Origin: Candidatus Leptofilum gracile
Lineage (GTDB): Bacteria; Chloroflexota; Anaerolineae; Promineifilales; Promineifilaceae
Length of the DNA stretch: 64,000 nt
NCBI GenBank assembly: GCA_016713825.1
Contig: JADJOJ010000007.1
Location: 310,001-374,000, forward strand
Direction of reading: 5' to 3'
In this document: in pieces, positions 51,460 to 60,707 of the stretch
Layout: each line of letters opens with the position of its first letter
Position numbering within the stretch: the stretch's first letter is position 1
Translations under genes and position numbers: made by a program
The notes under the pieces: model-generated
What the model was told of the DNA's origin: nothing
The model's input: the letters and a program-made list of their open reading frames with translations, nothing else
The model's database searches: none

Positions 51460-52811
51460 CCAGCCAAATGAAAAATCAAAGCACAGCCATCATAGCCGAA
51501 GCCAACCGTTTGCTAGCAAAGCAAACCTGGAAAGTGACGGAAGGATTTTATGCCGAAGGCACGGCCGTTTCCCTCTTCATCGACCCGCTGCCTGGTGAGA
51601 GGGACGGCCGTTTCCACGCCCCATTCACCCTTTTTCCACTCATCGGTAAGGTTGGGGATTTGCAAGGGGCCACCCTTTCGTTGGCAGACAGCGCCGGGGC
51701 CATCTATTTTGGCCAGCTAGACAAACGCGGCCATATCCTGTTCCGCGATCTGCAACCAGACAGTTTCCGCTGTTTGGCCGTTACCCAACCAGACGCCGCC
51801 AACGCGTCACAGCCCGCCCTGGCCGTGCTGCCTCCCCTGGCTGCCACACCACCCGCCGCCGCCGATGATGATGAGCTGTACCGCTTTGTCAACGCCAATC
51901 GGTCCCTGCAAATTAGTTTGCGCCGCGCCGGGGCAAATTATTTACTCTCCTTTCAGACGCAAGATGAAAAATGGCAAAACAAGCTGCTTGGCTTTGGCTG
52001 GACACCCCTGTTTTCTACTGAGCAAAACCCGCAGCTGGCCCAAACCCAACTGCTGCTGGCCGTGCTCAGCCAGGATGCAGCCGAAGGCGTTTTTCGGGCA
52101 GATGTTGACCTGGGGCAAGCCTGCCCCGCTTTTGTTTTGCGCGTGAGCGACCAGCCTTGGGCCTGGCAGCAGGTTGGCGCAAAAGATGAAGCGCTGCTGC
52201 GGCAATCCATCGCCAGCGCCGCCAACGAGCAAAGCCGCCGTGCCTGGCAAGCCGCAGCCGCCAACCAGCGTTTGCCAGCCGAAATGCAACCCACCATTGA
52301 ACACGCACTGGCAGACCTGAACAGCAGCCCGCTCCGCCTCTGGTGGCAGCAGGCTGAAGCAGTTGGCGAGCAGGTTTCTCGCTTTATACAGACGCTTCAG
52401 GTGCAAATTCGGGCCGAGATGGCCACGTTTAGCGGGCTGCCCTCTGCTTTTCATGCGCCGCGGTTGGCAACGGCCGTTACCCGCAGTCAGGATACAAACG
52501 AGTCCAGTCCAGTAAACCTGGTGCCTCTTACCGCCCCCAGCGAAGCATTTTCCCTGCGCCTCATCGTTGGCCCCGTGTCTGGCCAGCAAACAACATTCAG
52601 CATCCAGGTATTGGATACGCTTTTGCAGCAGCCGTTGCCCCGGGTGCGCATTAACCTGTTTAATGAGCAAAAACAGCTGCTAGAAGGCGACCTGACCCGT
52701 GAAGATGGCCTGGTCACTTTCCATGCGCTTGAACCTGGTACCTACTTTGTCCATATTTGGTACCGTGACGAGAAGTTAGAGCTGCCCATCACCTTTACTG
52801 CGGACGGATAA
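51456..52811 (+). CDS. CHAT operon middle protein with C-terminal beta-sandwich
   Basis: 451 residues from ATG 51456. N-terminal beta-rich part (GAIYFGQLDKRGHILFRDLQ), a middle helical region (QSIASAANEQSRRAWQAAAA), and a C-terminal carboxypeptidase-regulatory/Ig-like domain (PLPRVRINLFNEQKQLLEGD, then GLVTFHALEPGTYFVHIWY). It has no enzyme motif. The overlap with gene 1 and an 8-bp gap to the CHAT gene show a single transcription unit. A role as scaffold or substrate of the CHAT protease is possible; I know of no described function. Confidence 0.65.
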   Translation: MTSQMKNQSTAIIAEANRLLAKQTWKVTEGFYAEGTAVSLFIDPLPGERDGRFHAPFTLFPLIGKVGDLQGATLSLADSAGAIYFGQLDKRGHILFRDLQPDSFRCLAVTQPDAANASQPALAVLPPLAATPPAAADDDELYRFVNANRSLQISLRRAGANYLLSFQTQDEKWQNKLLGFGWTPLFSTEQNPQLAQTQLLLAVLSQDAAEGVFRADVDLGQACPAFVLRVSDQPWAWQQVGAKDEALLRQSIASAANEQSRRAWQAAAANQRLPAEMQPTIEHALADLNSSPLRLWWQQAEAVGEQVSRFIQTLQVQIRAEMATFSGLPSAFHAPRLATAVTRSQDTNESSPVNLVPLTAPSEAFSLRLIVGPVSGQQTTFSIQVLDTLLQQPLPRVRINLFNEQKQLLEGDLTREDGLVTFHALEPGTYFVHIWYRDEKLELPITFTADG

Positions 52812-52819
52812 AAGAGCCC

Positions 52820-55800
52820 ATGACCGTGAAGCTGGCGATTGTTCGCCAAGATGCCACCACCTATTTGTTTCACTGGGATGCCCCCCAGAAAGAGGGGGCA
52901 CCCTTGCGCGCAATTAGCGGTGGCATAGACCAGCTCACCATCGCAGCAGAACACCACCAGCGGCTAGAAGCGTTAATCACCGCTACGGTTGCTGGCTTGC
53001 AGCGCCTTCAGGTTGCAACCGAAAACCCACAGAGCGCAGGCGAAAAAACAAGCAGGCGGCTAGAAGAGTTGGGCCGTTTCATGTTCAACTTTTTGCTGCC
53101 GCCCGCCTTAAAAAAGTGGCTGCCGCAGCTTTCGGAAGGAACGGCCGTTCTCCTGGCCACCAACGACACCACCCTCCCCTGGGAACTGCTGCACGATGGC
53201 CATGATTTCCTGGCCCTAAAATTTGCCTTGGGCCGCCAACTGCTAACCCCCACCCCACCCAATCCGGCCCCCGCGCCAGAACGGCCGCATGAAAAACCGT
53301 TCCTCTTCATCACCAACCCCACCGGCGAGCTGGCAGAGGCAGACAAAGAAGTTTACAAACTCATCGACCTATGCGACAGGGCCTCAGAAAATATTGTGGC
53401 CCGGCAAATTAGCCACAGCCGGGCCAACAAAGCGGCCGTTCTAGAAGCATTCGGCAGCGGCTTGTATGAGTTTGTGCATTACTCAGGCCACGCCACAGCC
53501 AACGCCCTTTGCCTGGCCGATGGCCTGCTGAGCGATGCCGAACTCACCCAGGTGCTCAGCGGACGGCCGTGCGTTTTTCTCAACGGCTGCCAATCTGCTG
53601 CACAAGCAAAAACAGCCCAGCCCTTACCCTTGAGCGGGTTGAACGTCCAAAATTTAGCCAGCGCATTTATCATGCATGGGGCCAGGCTGTTTATTGGCTC
53701 ACTTTGGGATTTATTTGATGCCGGTTCCCGGGAATTTGCCGAAAAGTTTTACGCCCTCATCCTGAACGGGGCCGCGGTAGGCGAGGCGCTGCGGCAAAGC
53801 CGCCGGGCATTCTATGCCGCCCGCCCCAACGATCCGCTTTGGGCCTCGTATGTCCTGTACGGCGACCCCACCGAGCAAATTGTGCCAGCTGCCCCGCCAG
53901 AAACCCGTGCTGTCACCCTCATGGATGTGAAGTTAAGCGGTTTGCCTGCCTTGTTTACCCAGCTAGGCATTGAACGCGGCAGCGCCCTGCAAGCGCAGAT
54001 AATAAACGAAATCGCAGCCGTGATTGCCCAATACGGTGGAACAGTTTTTCGCCAGCTGCCGCCGCATCTGTGTGCGGTGTTTGGCCTGACTGATATTTAC
54101 GGCGATTCTCCGGTGCGGGCGATTCGGGCGGCGCAGGCGGCGTTGACGGCGCTGGGAAGGCTAAACGCCCGTTTCCAAAACCAACTCCCTCACCCCCTTC
54201 AGGCCCAGGTGGGCATCAGCAGCGGCCAGGTGCTCAAACAAACCCACCGCCAGGCGGTTGAACTGTCTGGCAAGCCAGTTGCCCTCGTTACCCAGCTGGC
54301 AGATTGGGCGGCAGAGGGTGCAATCTTGACCGATGCCGCCACCTACCGCACGGCCCGATCTACCTTTGCCTTTACGCCCCATGCCCCAAACCCGGCAGCG
54401 GCTGAAGATTTTTACCTGGCAGGTGCCGAACTTGGCCAGGCAGGCCAGGCCAAGCTGGTGGGGCGACAGTACGAGCTAAACCAGTTGCAGCTGTGGTGGC
54501 AAGCTGCAACACGGGGGTCTGGGCATTTGGTGAGCCTGGTGGGGCAGGCAGGCATTGGCAAAACACGCCTGGTTCAGGCGTTTCATTCCTGGTTGGGCGA
54601 ACAAAATCAGCGGTGGATAACGGCCGTCTGCTACACCTACAACGCCACCACTTCCTACGCCCTGCTGGCCCAGCTCATCCGCAATCTGGCTGAAATTGGC
54701 CCCGAAGATACCGCCCAAAAAAGCGAACAGCAGTTGGCCAGCCTGATGCAGCACATTTTGCCAGAAAATGCCGCCGATTCGGCGCGGCAGCATCGGGAAG
54801 GGGTCACTTTGCTGGGTCAGGTTATCCATTTGGCAGTTTCCGAACCCGTCATTGATGCGCTTGATCCAGAACTGCGGCAGCGCCGTCTGGCCGCCTTGCT
54901 CCAGGCGATTTTGGCCTACCAAAGCCAGCAGGCTCCACTGCTAATCACCGTGGAAGATTTGCATTGGGCGGATGAAGCCAGCCTCGCCGTTCTGGAGCCA
55001 ATCCTTGCCAGCCTGGCGCGGCGGCGCATGTTGCTGCTGGCCATTTTTCGGCCAGATTGGCAAGTGCCGTGGGGGCATTGGGAGCATGCTCGCCAGCTAA
55101 ATTTGCCAGAGCTTTCCGCCGCAGAGCAGCAAGAAATTGTGCAAAACTTGTTAGACGTCACGACGCTGCCGCCGCATCTGACAGAAACGATTTTGACCAG
55201 AACCGGTGGCAATCCTCTTTATATTGAGGAAACCGTAACGGTGCTGCGAGAAAACCAGGCGCTGACGCAGCAGGCAAATGGTTGGTCGCTAGACAGCGAG
55301 GCAGCGACCCAGCTGCTGCCAGACAAAGTAGAACAGCTGGTTTTGGCCCGTATTCAGCGCTTGTCTGAACCGGCGCGGGCGCTTTTGCAAACGGCCGTTG
55401 TCATTGGCCAGGAATTTGCGTATGCGCTGCTGCATGCTGTACTGCCGGATGGCGTACGCGACCGTCTGGACCTTGCTTTGGATGAACTGGTTGCCCGCGA
55501 GCTGCTGTTTACGGCGTCAGGCTGGCTGCCGCCGCAGATGACCTACGCCTTCAAACATAGCCTTATCCAGCAAATTATTTACGCCGATCTGTTAGATAGC
55601 GCCCGCCGCCGCACCCATCGCCAGATTGCCCAGGCGTTGGCCACTCTTCCCCCAGCGGCTGATGGACCTGGCATTGAGCAAATCGCTTTCCACGCCTACC
55701 AGGGGGATGACCGGCTGTTGGCCATTACCAGCTGTTTGCAGGCAGCCAGCCGGGCTGCCGAGGTGTGGGCCAACCATACGGCCGTTACCTGGTACGATCG

Positions 55801-57133
55801 CGCTTATGAAAAACTGGCCACTTTTGCTCAGGTTCCCCTGTTGGAGGCAGAGGCACAAAAAGGGGGCAGCGAACGGCAGATCCGGCAGTGGATTTTTGCC
55901 AGCCTCACCGGCAAGGCCGATATGCTGCTGCTGTTGGGGGAATATGAAACGGCCGTTCACCATTACCAGGAAGTGCTGGCTACATTTGAAGGATCGGCCC
56001 ACCTCAGCACCACACTCCGGGCAGACGTTCACCGGAAAATTGCCGACGCATACCAAGGATTGGGTGATTATGATGCCGCAGAGCAAGCGCTGGCCACGGG
56101 TCTCACCTTTGTGGCCGATGCGCACAATTTGGAAACGGGCAAGCTATATATTTGGCAGGGGCTGCTCGCTTTCCGGCGCGGGCTGCTCGTAGAGGGACTT
56201 ACGCCGTGCCGTCGAGGCATCGAAATCATTCAAGAGACAGGCAACCCCCAGGAGCTAGCCAGAGCGTACAATCTGGAAGGGGTGCTCTACCGCAACCTTG
56301 GCCGCAGCGCAGAAGCCATGTCCGCTCACCAGCAAAGCATCACCCTCTACCAAGAATCCAACTACATTCCCGGCCTGGAGCGCGCCTACAGCAATTTGGG
56401 CTGTGTGTTTCAGGATATGAGCCAGTGGGACCAGGCTTTGCATTATTTTCAGGAAAGCGCTGATCTGAGTGAACGCACAGGTGAAGTGTGGCGGCGGGTT
56501 GCTGCCGCCATTAACCTGGCCGAAATTTTTAAATTACAGGGCAGGTTCGACGAAGCACTGGCCCACAATCGCCAGGCGCAAACGCTGGCGCTGGCCCACG
56601 ACCTTTCTGAGTTGGTTGGCATCACCCAGTTAAATGTGGGCGCAATTTATTTGAAGCAGGAAAATTTACCAGAAGCGGCCACCAATTTAACCCAGTGCCA
56701 GCAGCTGTTTGCCCGGTTAGAGACGGAAACTTATCTGGTGGAGACTTTGTGCAGCCTGGCCACGCTGCGCCTTTTGGAGAGAAAACCGGAAGAAGGATTG
56801 GCTCTTGGGCAAGAGGCATTTACGGCAGCGACTCAGCAGGAACGGCCGTTGGCCTTGGGAACTGTCAATCGGGTTTTAGGGCAGGCATACCGGCAGCTGC
56901 GGCAGTATCCACAGGCAGAATCGTGCCTGCGAGACAGTTTTCAACTTTTTGAAAAGCAAGCCAGTCCGTATGAAACAGGTGTTACGCTGGCCGCGTTGGC
57001 GCAACTGTATGCGGATGAAAACAAGCCGCAGCAAGCCATCACCAGTTGTGACCAGGCGATAGCTATTTTTGCAAGGCTCGGTGCCCAGCATGATTTAACG
57101 CTGGCCCAAAGTTTGAGGGATAAGATAGCCTAG
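52820..57133 (+). CDS. CHAT protease, cyclase-like, STAND NTPase and TPR fusion protein
   Basis: 1437 residues. A CHAT (caspase-like) domain spans about residues 80-355, with the His in FVHYSGHA (near 219) and Cys in VFLNGCQSA (near 257). Next comes a class III cyclase homology domain (about 365-530; VTLMDVKLSG, VGISSGQVL) that lacks the second metal Asp (PPHLCAVFG), so it is a binding or dimer module. A STAND/AAA ATPase follows: LVGRQYELNQL, P-loop VGQAGIGKTRLVQ (near 575), Walker B LLITVEDLHWADEASL (near 707), and FRPDW sensor. From about 1000 the protein is TPR repeats (YQGLGDYDAAEQALATG, RAYSNLGCVFQDMSQWDQAL). The design is a ligand-triggered, ATP-gated protease. Seven ACGGCCGT copies. 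Confidence 0.9.
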   Translation: MTVKLAIVRQDATTYLFHWDAPQKEGAPLRAISGGIDQLTIAAEHHQRLEALITATVAGLQRLQVATENPQSAGEKTSRRLEELGRFMFNFLLPPALKKWLPQLSEGTAVLLATNDTTLPWELLHDGHDFLALKFALGRQLLTPTPPNPAPAPERPHEKPFLFITNPTGELAEADKEVYKLIDLCDRASENIVARQISHSRANKAAVLEAFGSGLYEFVHYSGHATANALCLADGLLSDAELTQVLSGRPCVFLNGCQSAAQAKTAQPLPLSGLNVQNLASAFIMHGARLFIGSLWDLFDAGSREFAEKFYALILNGAAVGEALRQSRRAFYAARPNDPLWASYVLYGDPTEQIVPAAPPETRAVTLMDVKLSGLPALFTQLGIERGSALQAQIINEIAAVIAQYGGTVFRQLPPHLCAVFGLTDIYGDSPVRAIRAAQAALTALGRLNARFQNQLPHPLQAQVGISSGQVLKQTHRQAVELSGKPVALVTQLADWAAEGAILTDAATYRTARSTFAFTPHAPNPAAAEDFYLAGAELGQAGQAKLVGRQYELNQLQLWWQAATRGSGHLVSLVGQAGIGKTRLVQAFHSWLGEQNQRWITAVCYTYNATTSYALLAQLIRNLAEIGPEDTAQKSEQQLASLMQHILPENAADSARQHREGVTLLGQVIHLAVSEPVIDALDPELRQRRLAALLQAILAYQSQQAPLLITVEDLHWADEASLAVLEPILASLARRRMLLLAIFRPDWQVPWGHWEHARQLNLPELSAAEQQEIVQNLLDVTTLPPHLTETILTRTGGNPLYIEETVTVLRENQALTQQANGWSLDSEAATQLLPDKVEQLVLARIQRLSEPARALLQTAVVIGQEFAYALLHAVLPDGVRDRLDLALDELVARELLFTASGWLPPQMTYAFKHSLIQQIIYADLLDSARRRTHRQIAQALATLPPAADGPGIEQIAFHAYQGDDRLLAITSCLQAASRAAEVWANHTAVTWYDRAYEKLATFAQVPLLEAEAQKGGSERQIRQWIFASLTGKADMLLLLGEYETAVHHYQEVLATFEGSAHLSTTLRADVHRKIADAYQGLGDYDAAEQALATGLTFVADAHNLETGKLYIWQGLLAFRRGLLVEGLTPCRRGIEIIQETGNPQELARAYNLEGVLYRNLGRSAEAMSAHQQSITLYQESNYIPGLERAYSNLGCVFQDMSQWDQALHYFQESADLSERTGEVWRRVAAAINLAEIFKLQGRFDEALAHNRQAQTLALAHDLSELVGITQLNVGAIYLKQENLPEAATNLTQCQQLFARLETETYLVETLCSLATLRLLERKPEEGLALGQEAFTAATQQERPLALGTVNRVLGQAYRQLRQYPQAESCLRDSFQLFEKQASPYETGVTLAALAQLYADENKPQQAITSCDQAIAIFARLGAQHDLTLAQSLRDKIA

Positions 57134-57273
57134 CATTGCGCCCCCAAAGTTCGCATCAGGTTATTGCTGACGGCGCAATACTTAAACAGTTCGGCAACTT
57201 GTCATAATAACGTTTTATGGGTTTCTGCCGGACTGTACCCGACAGTTGTTGGGGAGCATTACAGGAGGGTATT

Positions 57274-60200
57274 ATGAAACGTTGGTATAAACGGTTTGTT
57301 CCGGTCTTTTTTGGGTTGGCTGTATTGCTGGTTACGGCCGTTCCCACAGTCACTTTGGCGCAGGCAGCTTTTCCAGAAAGCCAAACACAGCTCAGTTTGC
57401 GGCAGCCACCAGAAAGCGGCCTCGCGGCCTTGCCCCAGGCCGTACGTCGTCCCACAGAACGGGCCAGCCGGAGCGGCCAGTTCACCAACCGCCGGGTCGA
57501 TTTTGCTACCCAGCAGACGGCACCGCTGCCCACGCCGCACCCAAACGGCATTCAGGCAACCAGCGCCATTTGCCTGGTAACCACCACCGCAGACAGCGGC
57601 AGCGGCAGCTTGCGCAACTGCCTGGCTAATGCCAATGCGGGGGATGTGCTTAATTTTGATACGGCCGTTTTCCCCCCAAACAACCCCGCCACCATCTCCC
57701 TATCAACTCCCCTACCTAGCATCACTGTAGATTCATTAACCATAGATGGCAGCAACGCTGGCGTCATCATCAACGGTAGCCAGTTATCTGCCGGGTCTGG
57801 TTTTGAACTGCTCGACGTGAACAATGTCACAATTCAAGGGTTGCAAATTGTAAACTTTCCCTGGGTGGGCATAGATGTTTTAATTAACACCACCAACGCC
57901 CTCATTGGTGGCGACCGCAACGTGGGCACAGGGCCGCTGGGGCAAGGTAATCTCATTAGCGGCAATGCCTGGGCCGGGGTGTGGATTTTAGGCGACCAGA
58001 CAACAGGCAATGTGGTTCAGGGTAACTACATTGGCACCAATTTGGCCGGCAGTTCCAGCTACGGCACCCAGGAATTGGGCTTAATCATCGCCGAAGGTGC
58101 CCACGATAATTTTGTCGGCGGGCCAACCGCAAGTACGCGCAACGTCATCAGCGGCCATTTCAACCTCTTCGGTGGCTCCGGGACAGGCGTGTTTATTCAA
58201 GACCCCAACAGCAATAACAACCAGATTCAGGGCAATTTAATTGGCACCGATGCCAGCGGTATGGCCGGTGTGAACAATTACTTTGGCGTTGTCCTTATGA
58301 ACGGCACCCAGGGGAACATCATTGGCGGCAGCACGGCGGCTGAGCGCAACATCATCAGCGGCAACTTTGGCTACGGCATCTGGACCGGCGACGACCCCTC
58401 CCTGCCTAACGACATCAATATCACCAACAACAACCAGATTGCTGGCAACTACATTGGCACCAATATCAACGGCACCGCCGAACTTTTTTTGCAAAGCCTG
58501 GGTATTCTCATTGACCAATACAGCAGCAACATCACCATTGGCGGCACTGCACCGGGTATGGGCAACCTGATCAGCGGCCATTCGCTCGGTTCAGGTATTC
58601 AGTTTCAGGGGCCAAACAACAGCGGACATCAGGTTTTGGGCAATTTTGTGGGCACCAACGCCAGCGGAACGGCTGCTGTGGGCAATGGTCAGGGGATAGC
58701 CGTCGCCTTTGGCACCAAAAACGTCACTATTGGCGGCACCACACTGGGCGCACGGAACGTGGTCAGCGGCAATGTGGGGGCTGGTATTCTGATTCAAGAC
58801 ATTGGCTCCACAGGCAACCAGGTGCTGGGCAATTTTGTGGGCACCAACCCGGCCGGTACCGTCAGCCTGGCCAACGACAGCGGCATTGGCATCTTAAACG
58901 GGGCAGCCCAGAACATTGTTGGCGGCACCGTGGCCGGAGCGGGCAATCTGGTCAGCGGCAACAACTTCATTGGGATTCAACTGCAAGGGAATGGCTCCAG
59001 TCAAAATATCGTCCAGGGGAACATTGTGGGGCTGGATGTCTCTGGCACGCAGGCTCTGATGAACGTGGTGGGGATTGGTGTAAATGATGCGCAAAATAAC
59101 CAGATTGGCGGCAGCACGACGGCTAGCGGCAACCTGATCAGCGGTAACCAGATAGGTGTGACTTTGCAAAGCAGTCGCGCCACGGGGAATCTGGTGATGG
59201 GGAATCTCATTGGCACCAATGCGGCGGGGGATACGGCCGTTCCCAACGACTACGGCATCCAAATTGTGCTTGGTGCCCACAACAACACCATCGGCGGCGA
59301 TGTGGCCGGGGCGGGCAACCTCATCAGCGGCAACCGGATTGTAGGGCTGGCCATTCACGGCACAGGTTCGGCCCAAAACAAGGTTTGGGGCAACCGCATT
59401 GGCACCAACCTCAACGGCACGGCCGCCATCGGCAACGATGTGGGGGTGGGTCTGCTGGTAGGTGCCAGCCAAAACGAAATTGGTGGGCCTAGCAGCGCCA
59501 AACGCAACCTCATCAGCGGCAATCTGGATGCGGGCGTGCTTATCCAGGACCGGGAAACGGAGACAGATACGACCAGCCACGGCACAACAGAAAACTGGGT
59601 GGCTGGCAACTATATCGGCACCAATCTGGCGGGTAACGCCGCCATGCCCAACAAATGGGGCGTAGCCATTGCCTTTGGCACGGTTGGCAACCGCATTGGT
59701 GGTGAGGTGCCCGGCTCTCGTAACGTGATCAGCGGCAATGCCGATGCGGGTGTGCAAATTGAAGGTGTCGGCGCGGTGGCCAACCAGGTTGAGGGCAACA
59801 CCATTGGGCTAAATGCAGCGGAGACTGCCGCCATTGGGAATTATGATGGCGTGACGCTGATTCAAGGTGCCAGCGGCAACATCATTGGCGGCACCACAGC
59901 GGCAGCGGGAAATGTGATTAGCGGCAATACCCACACAGGCATCTTTATGCAGGGGCAAGGCACCAGTGGCAACCTGATCCAGGGAAACGCCATTGGCACA
60001 AACGGCAGCGGCAGCGCTGCGTTGCCCAACGAGGCCCACGGCTTGCTGCTCACCAGCAGCGCCGAGGACAACCAGATAGGCCCCGGCAACAAAATCAGGT
60101 ACAACGGCGGCAACGGTATTGCCATTGACGGCAACCTGACGGTGGGCAATACCATCACCCAAAACAGCATCTACAGCAATGCGGGGGCAGAACTCCAGTT

Positions 60201-60543
60201 TCTAAATCCCAATACGCCCACCCCAATCCAATCTACGCCGCAAATTGAGTATCTTTCGGCGACCCAAACAATTTCGGCGACGCTTTGCCCCAACTGCACC
60301 ATCGAGGTATTTGGCAACCTGAGCAGCGAACCGGCTGGTGAGGCATTCATCCGCCAATGTGTGGCCAATGGAAGCGGCGTTTTGAACTGCCAGGATGCGG
60401 CGTTTGCCGCCTGGCCTTATCTGGCCATTACGGTTACGGATGCAGGGGCAGCGGGCACAACGTCTGGATTTTATGCGGTTGGGACAGAGGCAGAAGAGGG
60501 CTGCATTCACTGTGTGTACCTTCCCTTTGTCATTAAACAATGA
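57274..60543 (+). CDS. Secreted right-handed beta-helix protein
   Basis: 1089 residues from ATG 57274 (GGAGGG upstream). A signal peptide (VPVFFGLAVLLVTAVPTVTLAQA) is followed by the entry domain TADSGSGSLRNCLANANAGD, then some fifteen or more NosD-like repeats of about 45 residues, each with GNLISGN and a strand like GNFIGTN or GNYIGTNLAG. These stack into a beta-helix. The C-terminal part (about 990-1080) is a smaller beta domain that ends HCVYLPFVIKQ. That hydrophobic LP tail resembles the propeller protein at 25-26.6 kb and tails I recall in Chloroflexota secreted proteins. Likely surface or matrix adhesin. The repeated coding units invite recombination. Confidence 0.88.
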   Translation: MKRWYKRFVPVFFGLAVLLVTAVPTVTLAQAAFPESQTQLSLRQPPESGLAALPQAVRRPTERASRSGQFTNRRVDFATQQTAPLPTPHPNGIQATSAICLVTTTADSGSGSLRNCLANANAGDVLNFDTAVFPPNNPATISLSTPLPSITVDSLTIDGSNAGVIINGSQLSAGSGFELLDVNNVTIQGLQIVNFPWVGIDVLINTTNALIGGDRNVGTGPLGQGNLISGNAWAGVWILGDQTTGNVVQGNYIGTNLAGSSSYGTQELGLIIAEGAHDNFVGGPTASTRNVISGHFNLFGGSGTGVFIQDPNSNNNQIQGNLIGTDASGMAGVNNYFGVVLMNGTQGNIIGGSTAAERNIISGNFGYGIWTGDDPSLPNDINITNNNQIAGNYIGTNINGTAELFLQSLGILIDQYSSNITIGGTAPGMGNLISGHSLGSGIQFQGPNNSGHQVLGNFVGTNASGTAAVGNGQGIAVAFGTKNVTIGGTTLGARNVVSGNVGAGILIQDIGSTGNQVLGNFVGTNPAGTVSLANDSGIGILNGAAQNIVGGTVAGAGNLVSGNNFIGIQLQGNGSSQNIVQGNIVGLDVSGTQALMNVVGIGVNDAQNNQIGGSTTASGNLISGNQIGVTLQSSRATGNLVMGNLIGTNAAGDTAVPNDYGIQIVLGAHNNTIGGDVAGAGNLISGNRIVGLAIHGTGSAQNKVWGNRIGTNLNGTAAIGNDVGVGLLVGASQNEIGGPSSAKRNLISGNLDAGVLIQDRETETDTTSHGTTENWVAGNYIGTNLAGNAAMPNKWGVAIAFGTVGNRIGGEVPGSRNVISGNADAGVQIEGVGAVANQVEGNTIGLNAAETAAIGNYDGVTLIQGASGNIIGGTTAAAGNVISGNTHTGIFMQGQGTSGNLIQGNAIGTNGSGSAALPNEAHGLLLTSSAEDNQIGPGNKIRYNGGNGIAIDGNLTVGNTITQNSIYSNAGAELQFLNPNTPTPIQSTPQIEYLSATQTISATLCPNCTIEVFGNLSSEPAGEAFIRQCVANGSGVLNCQDAAFAAWPYLAITVTDAGAAGTTSGFYAVGTEAEEGCIHCVYLPFVIKQ

Positions 60544-60707
60544 GGGGTCTTTAGGATTTTCAACCTTTTTTGCACCGAATTAAGTGATTGGAAAAATCGG
60601 TTGGCCAGGCCGTACCAAAGATTCAAACCCCTATAAGGTTAAGGGGGCGGTTTGCAAACAACGCTCATCGCACTTACCGGCAACGCTAGAACTGTTTGGA
60701 GGAAATT

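Noticed and set aside
58894..59757. 287-residue minus-strand ORF
   Set aside because: Antisense to the periodic beta-helix coding sequence; its apparent repeats come from that periodicity.
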